From assembly GCF_039542345.1 (NCBI RefSeq), contig NZ_BAABHY010000005.1, positions 186,001-250,000 of the forward strand: a DNA stretch of 64,000 nt. Reading direction: 5' to 3'. The stretch's first letter is position 1. Every line of letters begins with the position of its first letter. The notes below the pieces were generated by a model, which saw nothing but the letters and a program-made list of their open reading frames with translations, did no database searches and had not been told where the DNA came from. This DNA is from Orbus sasakiae (lineage in GTDB: Bacteria > Pseudomonadota > Gammaproteobacteria > Enterobacterales > Orbaceae). Made by a program: the position numbers and the translations under genes. Positions 25,363 through 33,710 of this stretch are shown one piece after another.

Positions 25363-27255
25363 TTACGCTTTATTTTTATTGATATAATTTTTTTTCTTTA
25401 AATAAACAAGTAACATCGAAATTGCGGCGGGTGTTACGCCTGAAATACGAGATGCTTGACCAATAGAGACTGGCTTATGCTGTTTTAATTTAGCCACCAC
25501 TTCATTTGATAAGCCTGAAATATCTGCATAGTCTATACCTTCAGGAATTGCGGTATCTTCATTGCGTTTTTGACGCTCAATTTCTTCAATTTGCAGTTTG
25601 ATGTAACCATCATATTTCACTTGAATTTGTACTTGTTCAGCAGCCTGTACATCATCTAAACCAGGTGCAAATAAAGAGAGTGATTTTAACGTGTTATAAT
25701 CCATTTCCGGACGTTTTAACAACTCTTCTCCGTTTGCTTCTTTCGTTAAATTAGCACTCAATACGGCATTAACTTCATCGATGGTTTCAATATGGGGGTG
25801 GACCCAAATATCACGTAAACGAGCACGTTCTTGTTCAATGGCTTCCACTTTTTGATTAAATTTTTGCCAACGATAATCATCCACTAAGCCTAAATGACGG
25901 CCAATTTCTGTTAGACGAATATCGGCATTGTCTTCACGTAGCATTAATCGATATTCCGCACGTGAAGTAAACATACGATAAGGCTCACTGGTACCAAGTG
26001 TACATAAATCATCAACCAGCACACCTAAATAGGCTTGATCACGCGTTGGGTGCCATTGTTCTTGATCATAGACAAATCTAGCCGCATTTAAGCCCGCTAA
26101 TAATCCTTGTGCAGCGGCCTCTTCATAGCCTGTAGTGCCGTTGATTTGCCCAGCTAAAAATAACCCTTTAACGACTTTACTTTCAAGCGTAGGTTTAAGA
26201 TCTCTAGGATCAAAATAATCATACTCTATGGCATAACCAGGTCTTACGATATTCGCATTTTCAAGACCTTTCATACTACGTACAAATGCCAATTGGGTAT
26301 CAAATGGCAAGCTGGTAGAGATACCATTTGGGTAAATTTCATTGCTATCAAGACCTTCAGGTTCTAAATAGATCTGATGAGCATTACGATCAGCAAAACG
26401 CATAATTTTATCTTCAATTGAAGGGCAATAACGCGGACCTATACCTTCAATAACCCCCGTATACATTGGGCTACGATCTAAACTATTACGAATAATATCG
26501 TGGGTGCATTCATTCGTTGCTGTAATATAACAAGGTATCTGTTTAGGGTGCTCACTGGCACTACCTAAAAAGGAAAATACAGGGACAGGATCATCCCCAC
26601 CTTGAATACCTAATTGTGAAAAGTCAATCGTTCTTGCATCGATTCTAGGTGGTGTACCTGTTTTTAAACGGCCCATTCTAAAAGCATATTGGTGCAATGA
26701 TTTTGATAAACCGACAGAAGCTGGATCGCCAGTGCGTCCACCGCTGTAGTTATTTAATCCGATATGGATCTTACCATCTAAAAACGTGCCTGCTGTTAAT
26801 ACGACGGCTTTACCTTTAAACTTGACACCCATTTGAGTAACAACACCTATGATATGATCATTTTCGATGATCACATCTTCAACGGATTGTTGAAATAGCA
26901 TTAAATTAGGCTGATTTTCAAGTGCTGTACGGACAGCATGTCTATACAATGATCGATCAGCTTGTGCTCGTGTTGCTCGAACAGCAGGACCTTTACTGGC
27001 ATTTAAGATCCTAAATTGGATCCCTGCTTTATCAGTCGCATGTGCCATTAAGCCACCCATGGCATCAATCTCTTTTACTAGGTGTCCTTTACCAATACCG
27101 CCAATAGCTGGATTGCAAGACATTTGTCCTAATGTATTGATATTATGTGTTAAAAGTAGTGTTTTTCTACCCATTCTTGCAGATGCCATTGCAGCTTCAG
27201 TACCTGCATGACCACCGCCAACAATAATGACATCAAAAAGATCTGGGTAAAACAT
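25363..27255 (-). CDS. mnmG: tRNA uridine-5-carboxymethylaminomethyl modification enzyme MnmG
   Basis: FAD protein that with MnmE modifies the wobble uridine (U34) of tRNAs. FAD motif VIIVGGGHAGTEAAMASARMG near the N-terminus, the CNPAIGGIGKGHLVKEIDA catalytic segment, GRLKTGTPPRID, and a second family block GQINGTTGYEEAAAQGL. Length 630 (E. coli 629). It is transcribed away from oriC, as in E. coli. Confidence 0.98.
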   Translation of the reverse strand: MFYPDLFDVIIVGGGHAGTEAAMASARMGRKTLLLTHNINTLGQMSCNPAIGGIGKGHLVKEIDAMGGLMAHATDKAGIQFRILNASKGPAVRATRAQADRSLYRHAVRTALENQPNLMLFQQSVEDVIIENDHIIGVVTQMGVKFKGKAVVLTAGTFLDGKIHIGLNNYSGGRTGDPASVGLSKSLHQYAFRMGRLKTGTPPRIDARTIDFSQLGIQGGDDPVPVFSFLGSASEHPKQIPCYITATNECTHDIIRNSLDRSPMYTGVIEGIGPRYCPSIEDKIMRFADRNAHQIYLEPEGLDSNEIYPNGISTSLPFDTQLAFVRSMKGLENANIVRPGYAIEYDYFDPRDLKPTLESKVVKGLFLAGQINGTTGYEEAAAQGLLAGLNAARFVYDQEQWHPTRDQAYLGVLVDDLCTLGTSEPYRMFTSRAEYRLMLREDNADIRLTEIGRHLGLVDDYRWQKFNQKVEAIEQERARLRDIWVHPHIETIDEVNAVLSANLTKEANGEELLKRPEMDYNTLKSLSLFAPGLDDVQAAEQVQIQVKYDGYIKLQIEEIERQKRNEDTAIPEGIDYADISGLSNEVVAKLKQHKPVSIGQASRISGVTPAAISMLLVYLKKKNYINKNKA

Positions 27256-27539
27256 AATAGCCTCAACTTACTTTTAAATAAAAATGGTAATCAGATGATC
27301 GTGTTAAATTAGCGTGACAAATTTTACTCGTCTTTTTGATAACGTCAAATGATCTGTTTTGGATCTTTATTTAATTAAAAAAGATCTTTTATATATTTCT
27401 TTTATTATTTTTATTATTATAGCAAGGATCTTTTGTTGATAAGTCTTTTTTTCCATTATTATTTAATAAGTTATTTCTAATTTTTGTCTGTTAATAATCG
27501 GGATCTTATTCGCTTAAGTTCTGAGGATAAATGCTATAG

Positions 27540-27548
27540 TTATCCACA
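27540..27548 (+). promoter_or_regulatory. DnaA box (R2-like position)
   Basis: Perfect TTATCCACA. Flanking bases (AG before, AC after) resemble the E. coli R2 surroundings, where the box itself is the weaker TTATACACA. Confidence 0.9.
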
Positions 27549-27613
27549 ACCCATACGGATCACTAAGTTATTTATACGATAATAACAGCTTTGTGATCGG
27601 TTTAGTGACAGAG

Positions 27614-27622
27614 TTATCCACA
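27614..27622 (+). promoter_or_regulatory. DnaA box (R4-like position)
   Basis: Perfect TTATCCACA in the context TGACAGAG-box, the same flank recalled for E. coli R4. Confidence 0.92.
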
Positions 27623-27762
27623 AAAAATAATTTTAACCGTTGTTTTTTTGATTATTAATTGGTTATAAAAAAGACGAATCAAAAAAATGAGAGGATCATT
27701 ATCGAATTGGAGAAAGGATCTTTCGGTAATAATAAGGGGATTTATTCAGAGAAGATCGTTTA

Positions 27763-27803
27763 AATAAGTTTTTAAGACCTTATTTTGATCCTAAAAACTT
27801 ATT
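27763..27803. repeat. 12-bp inverted repeat at the polA edge of oriC
   Basis: AATAAGTTTTTA (27763-27774) and its exact complement TAAAAACTTATT (27792-27803) flank 17 bp that include a GATC. It begins 17 bp after the polA stop codon. It may terminate polA transcription before the origin, or mark the origin boundary. Confidence 0.7.
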
Positions 27804-27819
27804 CATATAGTGCTTTGTA

Positions 27820-30591
27820 CTAGTGAGCTTCATCCCAGTTATCACCAATACCAACATCGACTTTTAACGGTACATCAAGTTTATAACAGTTTTCCATGAT
27901 CGATTTGATCTGTGTTGTGATCGTGGTGATTTGATCTTCTTTAACTTCAAAGACTAATTCATCGTGTACTTGCATGATCATTTTTATATCATCACCTTGG
28001 CTTTTAATCCATTTATCCATCTCAATCATTGCTGTTTTAATGATATCAGCAGCAGTACCCTGCATTGGAGCATTAATCGCAGCTCGCTCTGCAGCGCGTT
28101 TTTCGATGCTATTTGAGGACCTAATTTTTGGAAGGTATAATCGTCTACCTGATAATGTTTCAACATAGCCTTTTTCGGCTGCTAGTAATCGCGTATTTTC
28201 CATATAACGTTCAACGCTTGGGTAACGTTCAAAATAGCTATCGATATAAAATTTGGCTTCGTTTCTTGGTATATTAATCTGCCGAGATAAGCCAAATGCA
28301 CTCATACCATAAATTAAACCAAAGTTGACGGCTTTCGCTCGTCGGCGTTCTTCTGATGTGACATCGTGTTCGCTTTTAGCGAGAATTTCACTGGCTGTAA
28401 AACGGTGAATATCTTTATCGTTAGCAAATGCATCGAGTAAGTTTTTATCTTGTGATAAGTGCGCCATAATGCGTAACTCAATTTGTGAATAGTCGGCTGA
28501 TACAATTTTGTAACCTTTAGGTGCAATAAAAGCCTGACGAATTTTACGTCCTTCCTCATTACGTACAGGGATATTTTGTAAGTTAGGATCATTTGAGGAT
28601 AAACGACCGGTTACAGTACCTATTTGATTATAATTGGTGTGAATCCGGTGATCTTTTTCACTGATCATTAATGGTAATTTATCAGTATAAGTATTTTTAA
28701 GTTTAGCCAGTCCACGATATTCAAGAATTAAACGTGGCAGTTCATAATCATTAGCCAGTTCACTTAATACTTCTTCATTCGTTGAAGGGTCACCTTTTGG
28801 TGTCTTTTTAATAATTGGTAATTGATTTTTTTCAAATAAGATGACCTGTAACTGCTTTGGTGAGGCAATATTAAAAACTTCACCCGCCAAATCATGAATC
28901 TGTTTTTCAAGTTGTTCTAATTTAATTTTTAGCTCTTTAGAATGATGGTTAAGTTGCTTTTCATCAATTAAAACCCCGGTTCTTTCCATGTTAGCAAGAA
29001 TGATTGCCAATGGCATTTCAATATGACTAAACAGTGTGTTAAGTTTTTCTTCTTTCGCTAAGGTTGGCCATAATTTGCGATGTAATAGCAACGTGATATC
29101 AGCATCTTCACAGGCATAAAGTGTAGTGCGTTCTATATCCACCATATCAATGGTGATTCTTTTTCTTTCTACCTTGGTTAATTCATCATAAGTAATGGTT
29201 TTATGATTAAGGTATTTTTGGGCCATACTATCCATATCATGTCGGTCGTTGCTGTTTAATACGTAAGACTCCAACATAGTATCAAATTCGATTCCTTTAA
29301 CTGTAATGCCATAATTGGCTAAAATGCAGTAATCAAATTTCACATTTTGACCAATTTTTTTGATGGACAGATCTTCAAAAATTGGTTTTAATTTTTGAAT
29401 GATTTCATCAATGGTAAGTTGTTTAGGTACGCCTAAATAATAGTGATGAATAGGAATATAGCAGGCTTCATTTGGATTGATACTCAATGATATTCCAACC
29501 AGCTGAGCATGAAAATGATCAACACTAGTGGTTTCTGTATCAAATGCGAATAATTGGCAGGCTTTTAATTTTTTAACCCAATTATCGAGTTGTTCACTTG
29601 TTAATATCGCTTCATAATGTTTACTATCACTTGTTGCACTATCAAATTGACTTATTGGTTCTGCATTATCAATTTTCGTTGAATCAACCTGTATGTTATT
29701 GGCTTTGAAAAAAGTGTTATTTTGCAGTTCAGTTAACCATCGGTTAAACCCTTGGTATTCAAACATCTCTTTTAATTTATTGAGATCAGCCGTTTCTGGT
29801 TTAAGTTGTTCATTTGTAAAATTAAGTTCAACGTCTGTTTTTATGGTCGCAAGTAAATATGATAAGCGCGCTTCTTTTTCATTATCGACCAATTTTTGTT
29901 TAACTGATTTTGCACCACGGATTGATAATTTTTCGACTTGATCAATATGTTGATAAATATCATCGATACCATTAAATTCAGTCAATAAGCTGGTTGCCGT
30001 TTTTTCACCAACGCCTGGTACACCAGGAATATTATCAGAACTGTCGCCCATTAAGGCTAAAAAATCGATAATTTTGGCGGGAGGTACACCAAATTTATTC
30101 ACAACACCTTGCGGATCGAGTACCACGTTATTCATGGTATTGATAAGGGTGACATTATTTGATACCAGTTGTGCCATATCTTTATCACCCGTGCTAATTA
30201 GTACGGATAAGTTTTCGGCTTCAGCTTGCTTTGCAAGTGTACCTATAACGTCATCAGCCTCAACGCCTTCAACACAAAGTAGTGGTAAACCCATTGCTTT
30301 TAAAATGTTATGAATCGGTTCAACTTGTACTCTTAAATCTTCCGGCATGGCTTCTCGCGTTGCCTTATAGTCACTGTAAATTTCTTTTCGAAATGATCCA
30401 CCTTTGGCATCAAAAACAACCGCAATATGACTAGGATTATATTGATTGATTAGGCTTCTAATCATATTTGTCACACCATAAATTGCACCGGTCGGCTCAC
30501 CTTTGGGATTGGTTAAAGCGGGGGTCGCAAAAAACGCGCGATAGAGATAGGATGAACCATCAATGAGAATAATGGGGTTTTGATTTGACAT
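27820..30591 (-). CDS. polA: DNA polymerase I
   Basis: Repair and Okazaki-fragment polymerase. 5'-3' exonuclease domain (about residues 1-290; LIDGSSYLYRAFFA, ALMGDSSDNIPGVPGVGEKTA), 3'-5' proofreading domain (FAFDTETTSVDHFHAQLVGI with the DTE acidic pair, DADITLLL), and polymerase domain (GRLSSNDPNLQNIPVRNEEG, SADYSQIELRI, RRRAKAVNFGLIYGMSAFGL, MQVHDELVFEV). Length 923 against 928 in E. coli. All catalytic motifs are intact. It is transcribed toward oriC. Upstream lies dsbA, its near neighbour in E. coli too; the Spot 42 gene normally after polA is not seen. Confidence 0.98.
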   Translation of the reverse strand: MSNQNPIILIDGSSYLYRAFFATPALTNPKGEPTGAIYGVTNMIRSLINQYNPSHIAVVFDAKGGSFRKEIYSDYKATREAMPEDLRVQVEPIHNILKAMGLPLLCVEGVEADDVIGTLAKQAEAENLSVLISTGDKDMAQLVSNNVTLINTMNNVVLDPQGVVNKFGVPPAKIIDFLALMGDSSDNIPGVPGVGEKTATSLLTEFNGIDDIYQHIDQVEKLSIRGAKSVKQKLVDNEKEARLSYLLATIKTDVELNFTNEQLKPETADLNKLKEMFEYQGFNRWLTELQNNTFFKANNIQVDSTKIDNAEPISQFDSATSDSKHYEAILTSEQLDNWVKKLKACQLFAFDTETTSVDHFHAQLVGISLSINPNEACYIPIHHYYLGVPKQLTIDEIIQKLKPIFEDLSIKKIGQNVKFDYCILANYGITVKGIEFDTMLESYVLNSNDRHDMDSMAQKYLNHKTITYDELTKVERKRITIDMVDIERTTLYACEDADITLLLHRKLWPTLAKEEKLNTLFSHIEMPLAIILANMERTGVLIDEKQLNHHSKELKIKLEQLEKQIHDLAGEVFNIASPKQLQVILFEKNQLPIIKKTPKGDPSTNEEVLSELANDYELPRLILEYRGLAKLKNTYTDKLPLMISEKDHRIHTNYNQIGTVTGRLSSNDPNLQNIPVRNEEGRKIRQAFIAPKGYKIVSADYSQIELRIMAHLSQDKNLLDAFANDKDIHRFTASEILAKSEHDVTSEERRRAKAVNFGLIYGMSAFGLSRQINIPRNEAKFYIDSYFERYPSVERYMENTRLLAAEKGYVETLSGRRLYLPKIRSSNSIEKRAAERAAINAPMQGTAADIIKTAMIEMDKWIKSQGDDIKMIMQVHDELVFEVKEDQITTITTQIKSIMENCYKLDVPLKVDVGIGDNWDEAH

Positions 30592-30654
30592 AATGAATTC
30601 ACTTTTTTATAAAGGAGTATTTGGGATCAGTATACTAAAAAGTCGTACAAATAG

Positions 30655-30678
30655 AAAACGCGCATTAAAGCGCGTTTT
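30655..30678 (-). terminator. dsbA terminator
   Basis: AAAACGCGC, 6-base loop, GCGCGTTTT lies just after the dsbA stop, with TTTTC on the minus strand. Confidence 0.82.
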
Positions 30679-30697
30679 AGGTAGCAGAAACGCTGAT

Positions 30698-31339
30698 TTA
30701 TTTAAGTTCTACTAGGTAATTAGCCACTCGTGAATGATCTTTGATTACTGTATCATTTGAGGTTTGATCAAGACCTCTGGCATTGATTAAATATTTACCG
30801 TTAACATAAAAACTTGGAATACTGGTTGGCTGAAGTTCCTTTCTTGCTTCTTCTTGTTGAATAAGAAACGCTTTCACTAAAAAGTTATTTTTCATACTTT
30901 CGTATTTAGCATTATCAACCCCAACATTAGCAAATACACCTTTAATATCATCTGCCGTTTTGATTGTTCTATCACGTTGGATACCATTATAAAGATCAGG
31001 AGCAATTTCATCAGTAATGCCTAATACACTAGCAATAGCCCAAGCTTCAGATAATTCTGGAGCAAGCGGTCCAAATGTACTTAAGCTGTATTTTTTGAAT
31101 ACAACACCTTCAGGTAAATTATCCTTTATGGTTTCCCCTATTTTGAATTCGTTATCAATACGGTAACAACTTGGGCAGTTAAACGAGAAAAACTCAAGGA
31201 CTTCTTTTTGGGGCGCTGCAAATTTAGGTAATGTCGTATATTGCTTACCATCTTCAATTTTAGGCCCTTGGGTATCTGCTGCAAAAACAGCAAATGAAAA
31301 TAATACGGCACTTAATGCGATAACCATTTTTTTAATCAT
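30698..31339 (-). CDS. dsbA: Periplasmic thiol:disulfide interchange protein DsbA, CPSC active site
   Basis: Introduces disulfides into secreted proteins. A signal peptide (MIKKMVIALSAVLFSFAVFA, cleavage after residue 20) is followed by a thioredoxin fold with inserted helical domain. The active site is FNCPSCYR, Cys55 and Cys58, so the dipeptide is Pro-Ser where E. coli DsbA has Pro-His. The cis-proline loop TSIPSFYVNGKY is present. Length 213 (E. coli 208). It follows yihD by 41 bp; the srkA gene found between them in E. coli is absent. Confidence 0.94.
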   Translation of the reverse strand: MIKKMVIALSAVLFSFAVFAADTQGPKIEDGKQYTTLPKFAAPQKEVLEFFSFNCPSCYRIDNEFKIGETIKDNLPEGVVFKKYSLSTFGPLAPELSEAWAIASVLGITDEIAPDLYNGIQRDRTIKTADDIKGVFANVGVDNAKYESMKNNFLVKAFLIQQEEARKELQPTSIPSFYVNGKYLINARGLDQTSNDTVIKDHSRVANYLVELK

Positions 31340-31380
31340 TATAAAAAACTCCTAATCATATCCATTTATTGAGTAACTTG

Positions 31381-31647
31381 TTATTTTACAATTCCACGTG
31401 CTTTTAAAATTGCTGTTTTAAAATCATCTTCATAATCTTTTTTAATACCGGGGATTGCTTCTGTTTTATCAGCATCACGCATTTTTAAATGATAAATTAA
31501 AACTTCATCACTTAATGTATTGAGTTCACCCTTAAATCCTGCTTCTTGACCCAATTTTTGCAAAAATTGCAATAAATTTAAATCTGATTCTTTTTCCCAT
31601 GCAGGCGCTAAAAGTTCGATTAATTCTTCTATTCTATGGCAGGCCAT
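31381..31647 (-). CDS. yihD: YihD family protein (DUF1040)
   Basis: Small cytoplasmic protein of 88 residues, near-identical in pattern to E. coli YihD (89 residues): RIEELIELLAPAWEKESDLNLLQFLQKL near the start and LIYHLKMRDADK / DYEDDFKTAILKARGI towards the end. Function unknown. It leads dsbA on the same strand. Confidence 0.93.
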   Translation of the reverse strand: MACHRIEELIELLAPAWEKESDLNLLQFLQKLGQEAGFKGELNTLSDEVLIYHLKMRDADKTEAIPGIKKDYEDDFKTAILKARGIVK

Positions 31648-31730
31648 AATTATTTACCTATTTATTTTTTGTAATTTTACTTATAGTAATGCTATTTTAA
31701 ATTTTATCAATGTAAAAAAAGTCATAAGGT

Positions 31731-32312
31731 ATGTTAAAAAACGCTATAACCGCAATTCTTCTGGCTGGCGGTAAAAGTTCACGGATGGCAGGGAATGATA
31801 AAGGCCTTTTATTATTAAAAGGTAAACCGCTTTATTGTCATGTCATTGAACGTATTAAGCCGCAAGTTGGTACGATTATCATTAATAGTAATCAAAATAT
31901 CGCTGCTTATCAGCAGTCAGGTTATCCGGTGATTACCGATCAATTATCGGGTCATTTAGGCCCATTAGCCGGTATCTATACGGGATTATTACATAGTCAA
32001 ACGGATTGGAATTTAGTGGTAAGTTGTGATACGCCTTTTTTACCATTAGATTTAGTGCAACAACTACACCGTAATATGGGTGATCATTTTGCTGCTTATG
32101 TCACTGATGGAGAAAAAGAACATCCGACGATTTTACTGATTAATCGCTGCTTAGCTGGGAAAATAAAAGACTATTTAGATTGTGGTGAACGTAAATTACG
32201 ACTTTTTTTACATCAAAATGGCGTGAAAAAAGTTTTATTTTCTGATCATCATCATTATTTTGAAAATATTAATACTCCGCAAGAACTAGACTATTGGAAT
32301 CAGCATTTATGA
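31731..32312 (+). CDS. mobA: Molybdenum cofactor guanylyltransferase MobA
   Basis: Attaches GMP to molybdopterin to make the bis-MGD cofactor. The nucleotidyltransferase motif AILLAGGKSSRMAGNDKGLL is at about residues 8-27 and the metal-binding VSCDTPFLP follows. Length 193. It is divergent from yihD and overlaps mobB by 4 bp (ATGA), as in enterics. Its presence implies molybdoenzymes such as anaerobic reductases. Confidence 0.97.
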   Translation: MLKNAITAILLAGGKSSRMAGNDKGLLLLKGKPLYCHVIERIKPQVGTIIINSNQNIAAYQQSGYPVITDQLSGHLGPLAGIYTGLLHSQTDWNLVVSCDTPFLPLDLVQQLHRNMGDHFAAYVTDGEKEHPTILLINRCLAGKIKDYLDCGERKLRLFLHQNGVKKVLFSDHHHYFENINTPQELDYWNQHL

Positions 32313-32791
32313 GATTAATCGGGATATGTGGATATAGCGGTAGTGGTAAAACCACATTATTAAAAAAACTGATTCCAGCATTGCAGCAACGAGGTATTCG
32401 CTTAGCAGTGATTAAGCATAGTCACCATAATATGGAGATAGATACGCCTGGCAAAGATAGCTATGAACTGCGTAAAGCGGGCGCAGCTCAAGTAATGGTT
32501 GCTTGTCATCAGCGCTGGGCAATGGTAACCGAAACCATTAATCAACCCCCAAATTTGATGGAACTTGCCGGGCAATTTCGTAATGTTGATTTAGTGCTGG
32601 TTGAGGGGTTTAAAGAAGAACCGATAACAAAAATTGTCTGTCATCGATCTGCCAACCAAAAACCATTATTTTATGATTCAATGACAATTGCTATTGCAAC
32701 CGATTGTGCATTAGATATTGCTATTCAACAGTTTGATAATAATAATGTGCATGAAATAGCAGAGTTTATTCAATTATATTTATCCAATTAA
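32309..32791 (+). CDS. mobB: Molybdopterin-guanine dinucleotide biosynthesis adaptor MobB
   Basis: GTP-binding accessory protein of MobA. P-loop GYSGSGKTTLLKKL starts at about residue 7, with VIKHSHHNMEIDTPGKDSYEL and LVLVEGFKEEPI typical of MobB. The ATG at 32309 overlaps the mobA stop (ATGA) and gives 160 residues; the ORF is open slightly upstream, but translational coupling favours this start. Confidence 0.95.
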   Translation: MRLIGICGYSGSGKTTLLKKLIPALQQRGIRLAVIKHSHHNMEIDTPGKDSYELRKAGAAQVMVACHQRWAMVTETINQPPNLMELAGQFRNVDLVLVEGFKEEPITKIVCHRSANQKPLFYDSMTIAIATDCALDIAIQQFDNNNVHEIAEFIQLYLSN

Positions 32792-32870
32792 TATCATTAA
32801 ATCATTATATATTAATGTTATAACTGATATATAATTGTGCTGTTTGATTTCACTCTTAATTGCATATCCT

Positions 32871-33572
32871 ATGACAACGCTTTTCACGAAATTCGTTAGA
32901 CTACTAAAAAAAATTATCCTGATATTTATTATTGTCTCGATATTATTCGTGTTACTTTTTCGTTTTGTTAATCCGCCAGCCAGTATGTTAATGGTGCAAC
33001 AAAAATTATCTGATTGGCATGGTAGACAATTACATCAATGGCGCGATTTTTCGGATATTTCTGACAATATCAAAATTGCTGTCATTGCAGCAGAAGATCA
33101 AAATTTTATTCACCATTTTGGTTTTGATTTTGATGCGATTGAACGTGCTATTGTACATAATGAAAATAGTCAACATGTTCGTGGCGCGAGTACGATTAGT
33201 CAGCAAGTGGCTAAAAATTTGTTTTTATGGCCATCAAGAAATTTTATTCGTAAAGGATTTGAGCTTTGGTTTACACTTTGGATTGAAATTTTTTGGTCGA
33301 AAGAACGCATTTTAGAAATTTATTTAAACAGTGTTGAATGGGGCAATGGTATTTTTGGTATAGAGGCTGCCGCGCATTACTATTTTAATACAACAGCTAA
33401 AAATCTGACACTTGAACAAGCCTGCTTATTGGCATCAATTTTGCCCAACCCACGCTATTTAAGCCCAACTCACCCAAATGAAAATACCCGTAATAAAGCG
33501 ACTTGGATCCAAACACAAATTAATAATTTGGATAAAAATAGCTACTTAGGTAAATTAAAAAATAACGATTAA
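32871..33572 (+). CDS. mtgA: Monofunctional biosynthetic peptidoglycan transglycosylase
   Basis: Polymerises glycan strands from lipid II at the inner membrane. One N-terminal membrane helix (about residues 13-33) precedes the GT51 domain with EDQNFIHHFGFD (catalytic Glu), the RGASTISQQVAKNLFLWPSR block and KERILEIYLNSVEWGNGIFGIEAA. I use the ATG at 32871 (233 residues; E. coli 242). The frame is open 12 codons further upstream and the ribosome site is weak, so the start is uncertain. Confidence 0.94.
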   Translation: MTTLFTKFVRLLKKIILIFIIVSILFVLLFRFVNPPASMLMVQQKLSDWHGRQLHQWRDFSDISDNIKIAVIAAEDQNFIHHFGFDFDAIERAIVHNENSQHVRGASTISQQVAKNLFLWPSRNFIRKGFELWFTLWIEIFWSKERILEIYLNSVEWGNGIFGIEAAAHYYFNTTAKNLTLEQACLLASILPNPRYLSPTHPNENTRNKATWIQTQINNLDKNSYLGKLKNND

Positions 33573-33630
33573 ATCAATTTGAATTTGCCCATTTGACTTT
33601 AATAATAATTAAAATTATTATCTCAAAAAT

Positions 33631-33649
33631 AATAATAAGAATCATTATC
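33631..33649 (+). promoter_or_regulatory. Fur box before the heme receptor gene
   Basis: The 19-mer AATAATAAGAATCATTATC matches the Fur consensus GATAATGATAATCATTATC at 16 positions. It lies 62 bp before the likely GTG start of the TonB-dependent receptor. Iron-dependent repression is expected. Confidence 0.82.
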
Positions 33650-33710
33650 ATTAAAGAAAGTAGGGATGCTCTGTGAGATTTCTTTTCCATTTATAAAGAG
33701 ATCAAACCAA

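Larger units (their letters stand above)
27290..27805. other. oriC: Chromosomal replication origin oriC
   Basis: The 564-bp gap between mnmG and polA holds no gene. It has twelve GATC sites (27297, 27351, 27362, 27383, 27427, 27502, 27558, 27595, 27694, 27717, 27754, 27787). An AT-rich unwinding region at 27351-27440 carries successive 13-mers starting GATCTGTTT, GATCTTTAT, GATCTTTTA and GATCTTTTG, like the E. coli L/M/R 13-mers. Two perfect DnaA boxes TTATCCACA are at 27540-27548 and 27614-27622. One-mismatch boxes on the minus strand are at 27434-27442 and 27522-27530. The right box sits in a 17-base stretch (27606-27622) identical to the E. coli R4 context as I remember it. Confidence 0.95.

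Noticed and set aside
27780..27820. Possible Spot 42 RNA gene downstream of polA
   Set aside because: The E. coli spf sequence features (GTAGGG start, GC-rich terminator with long T-run) are absent; the region is the edge of oriC.
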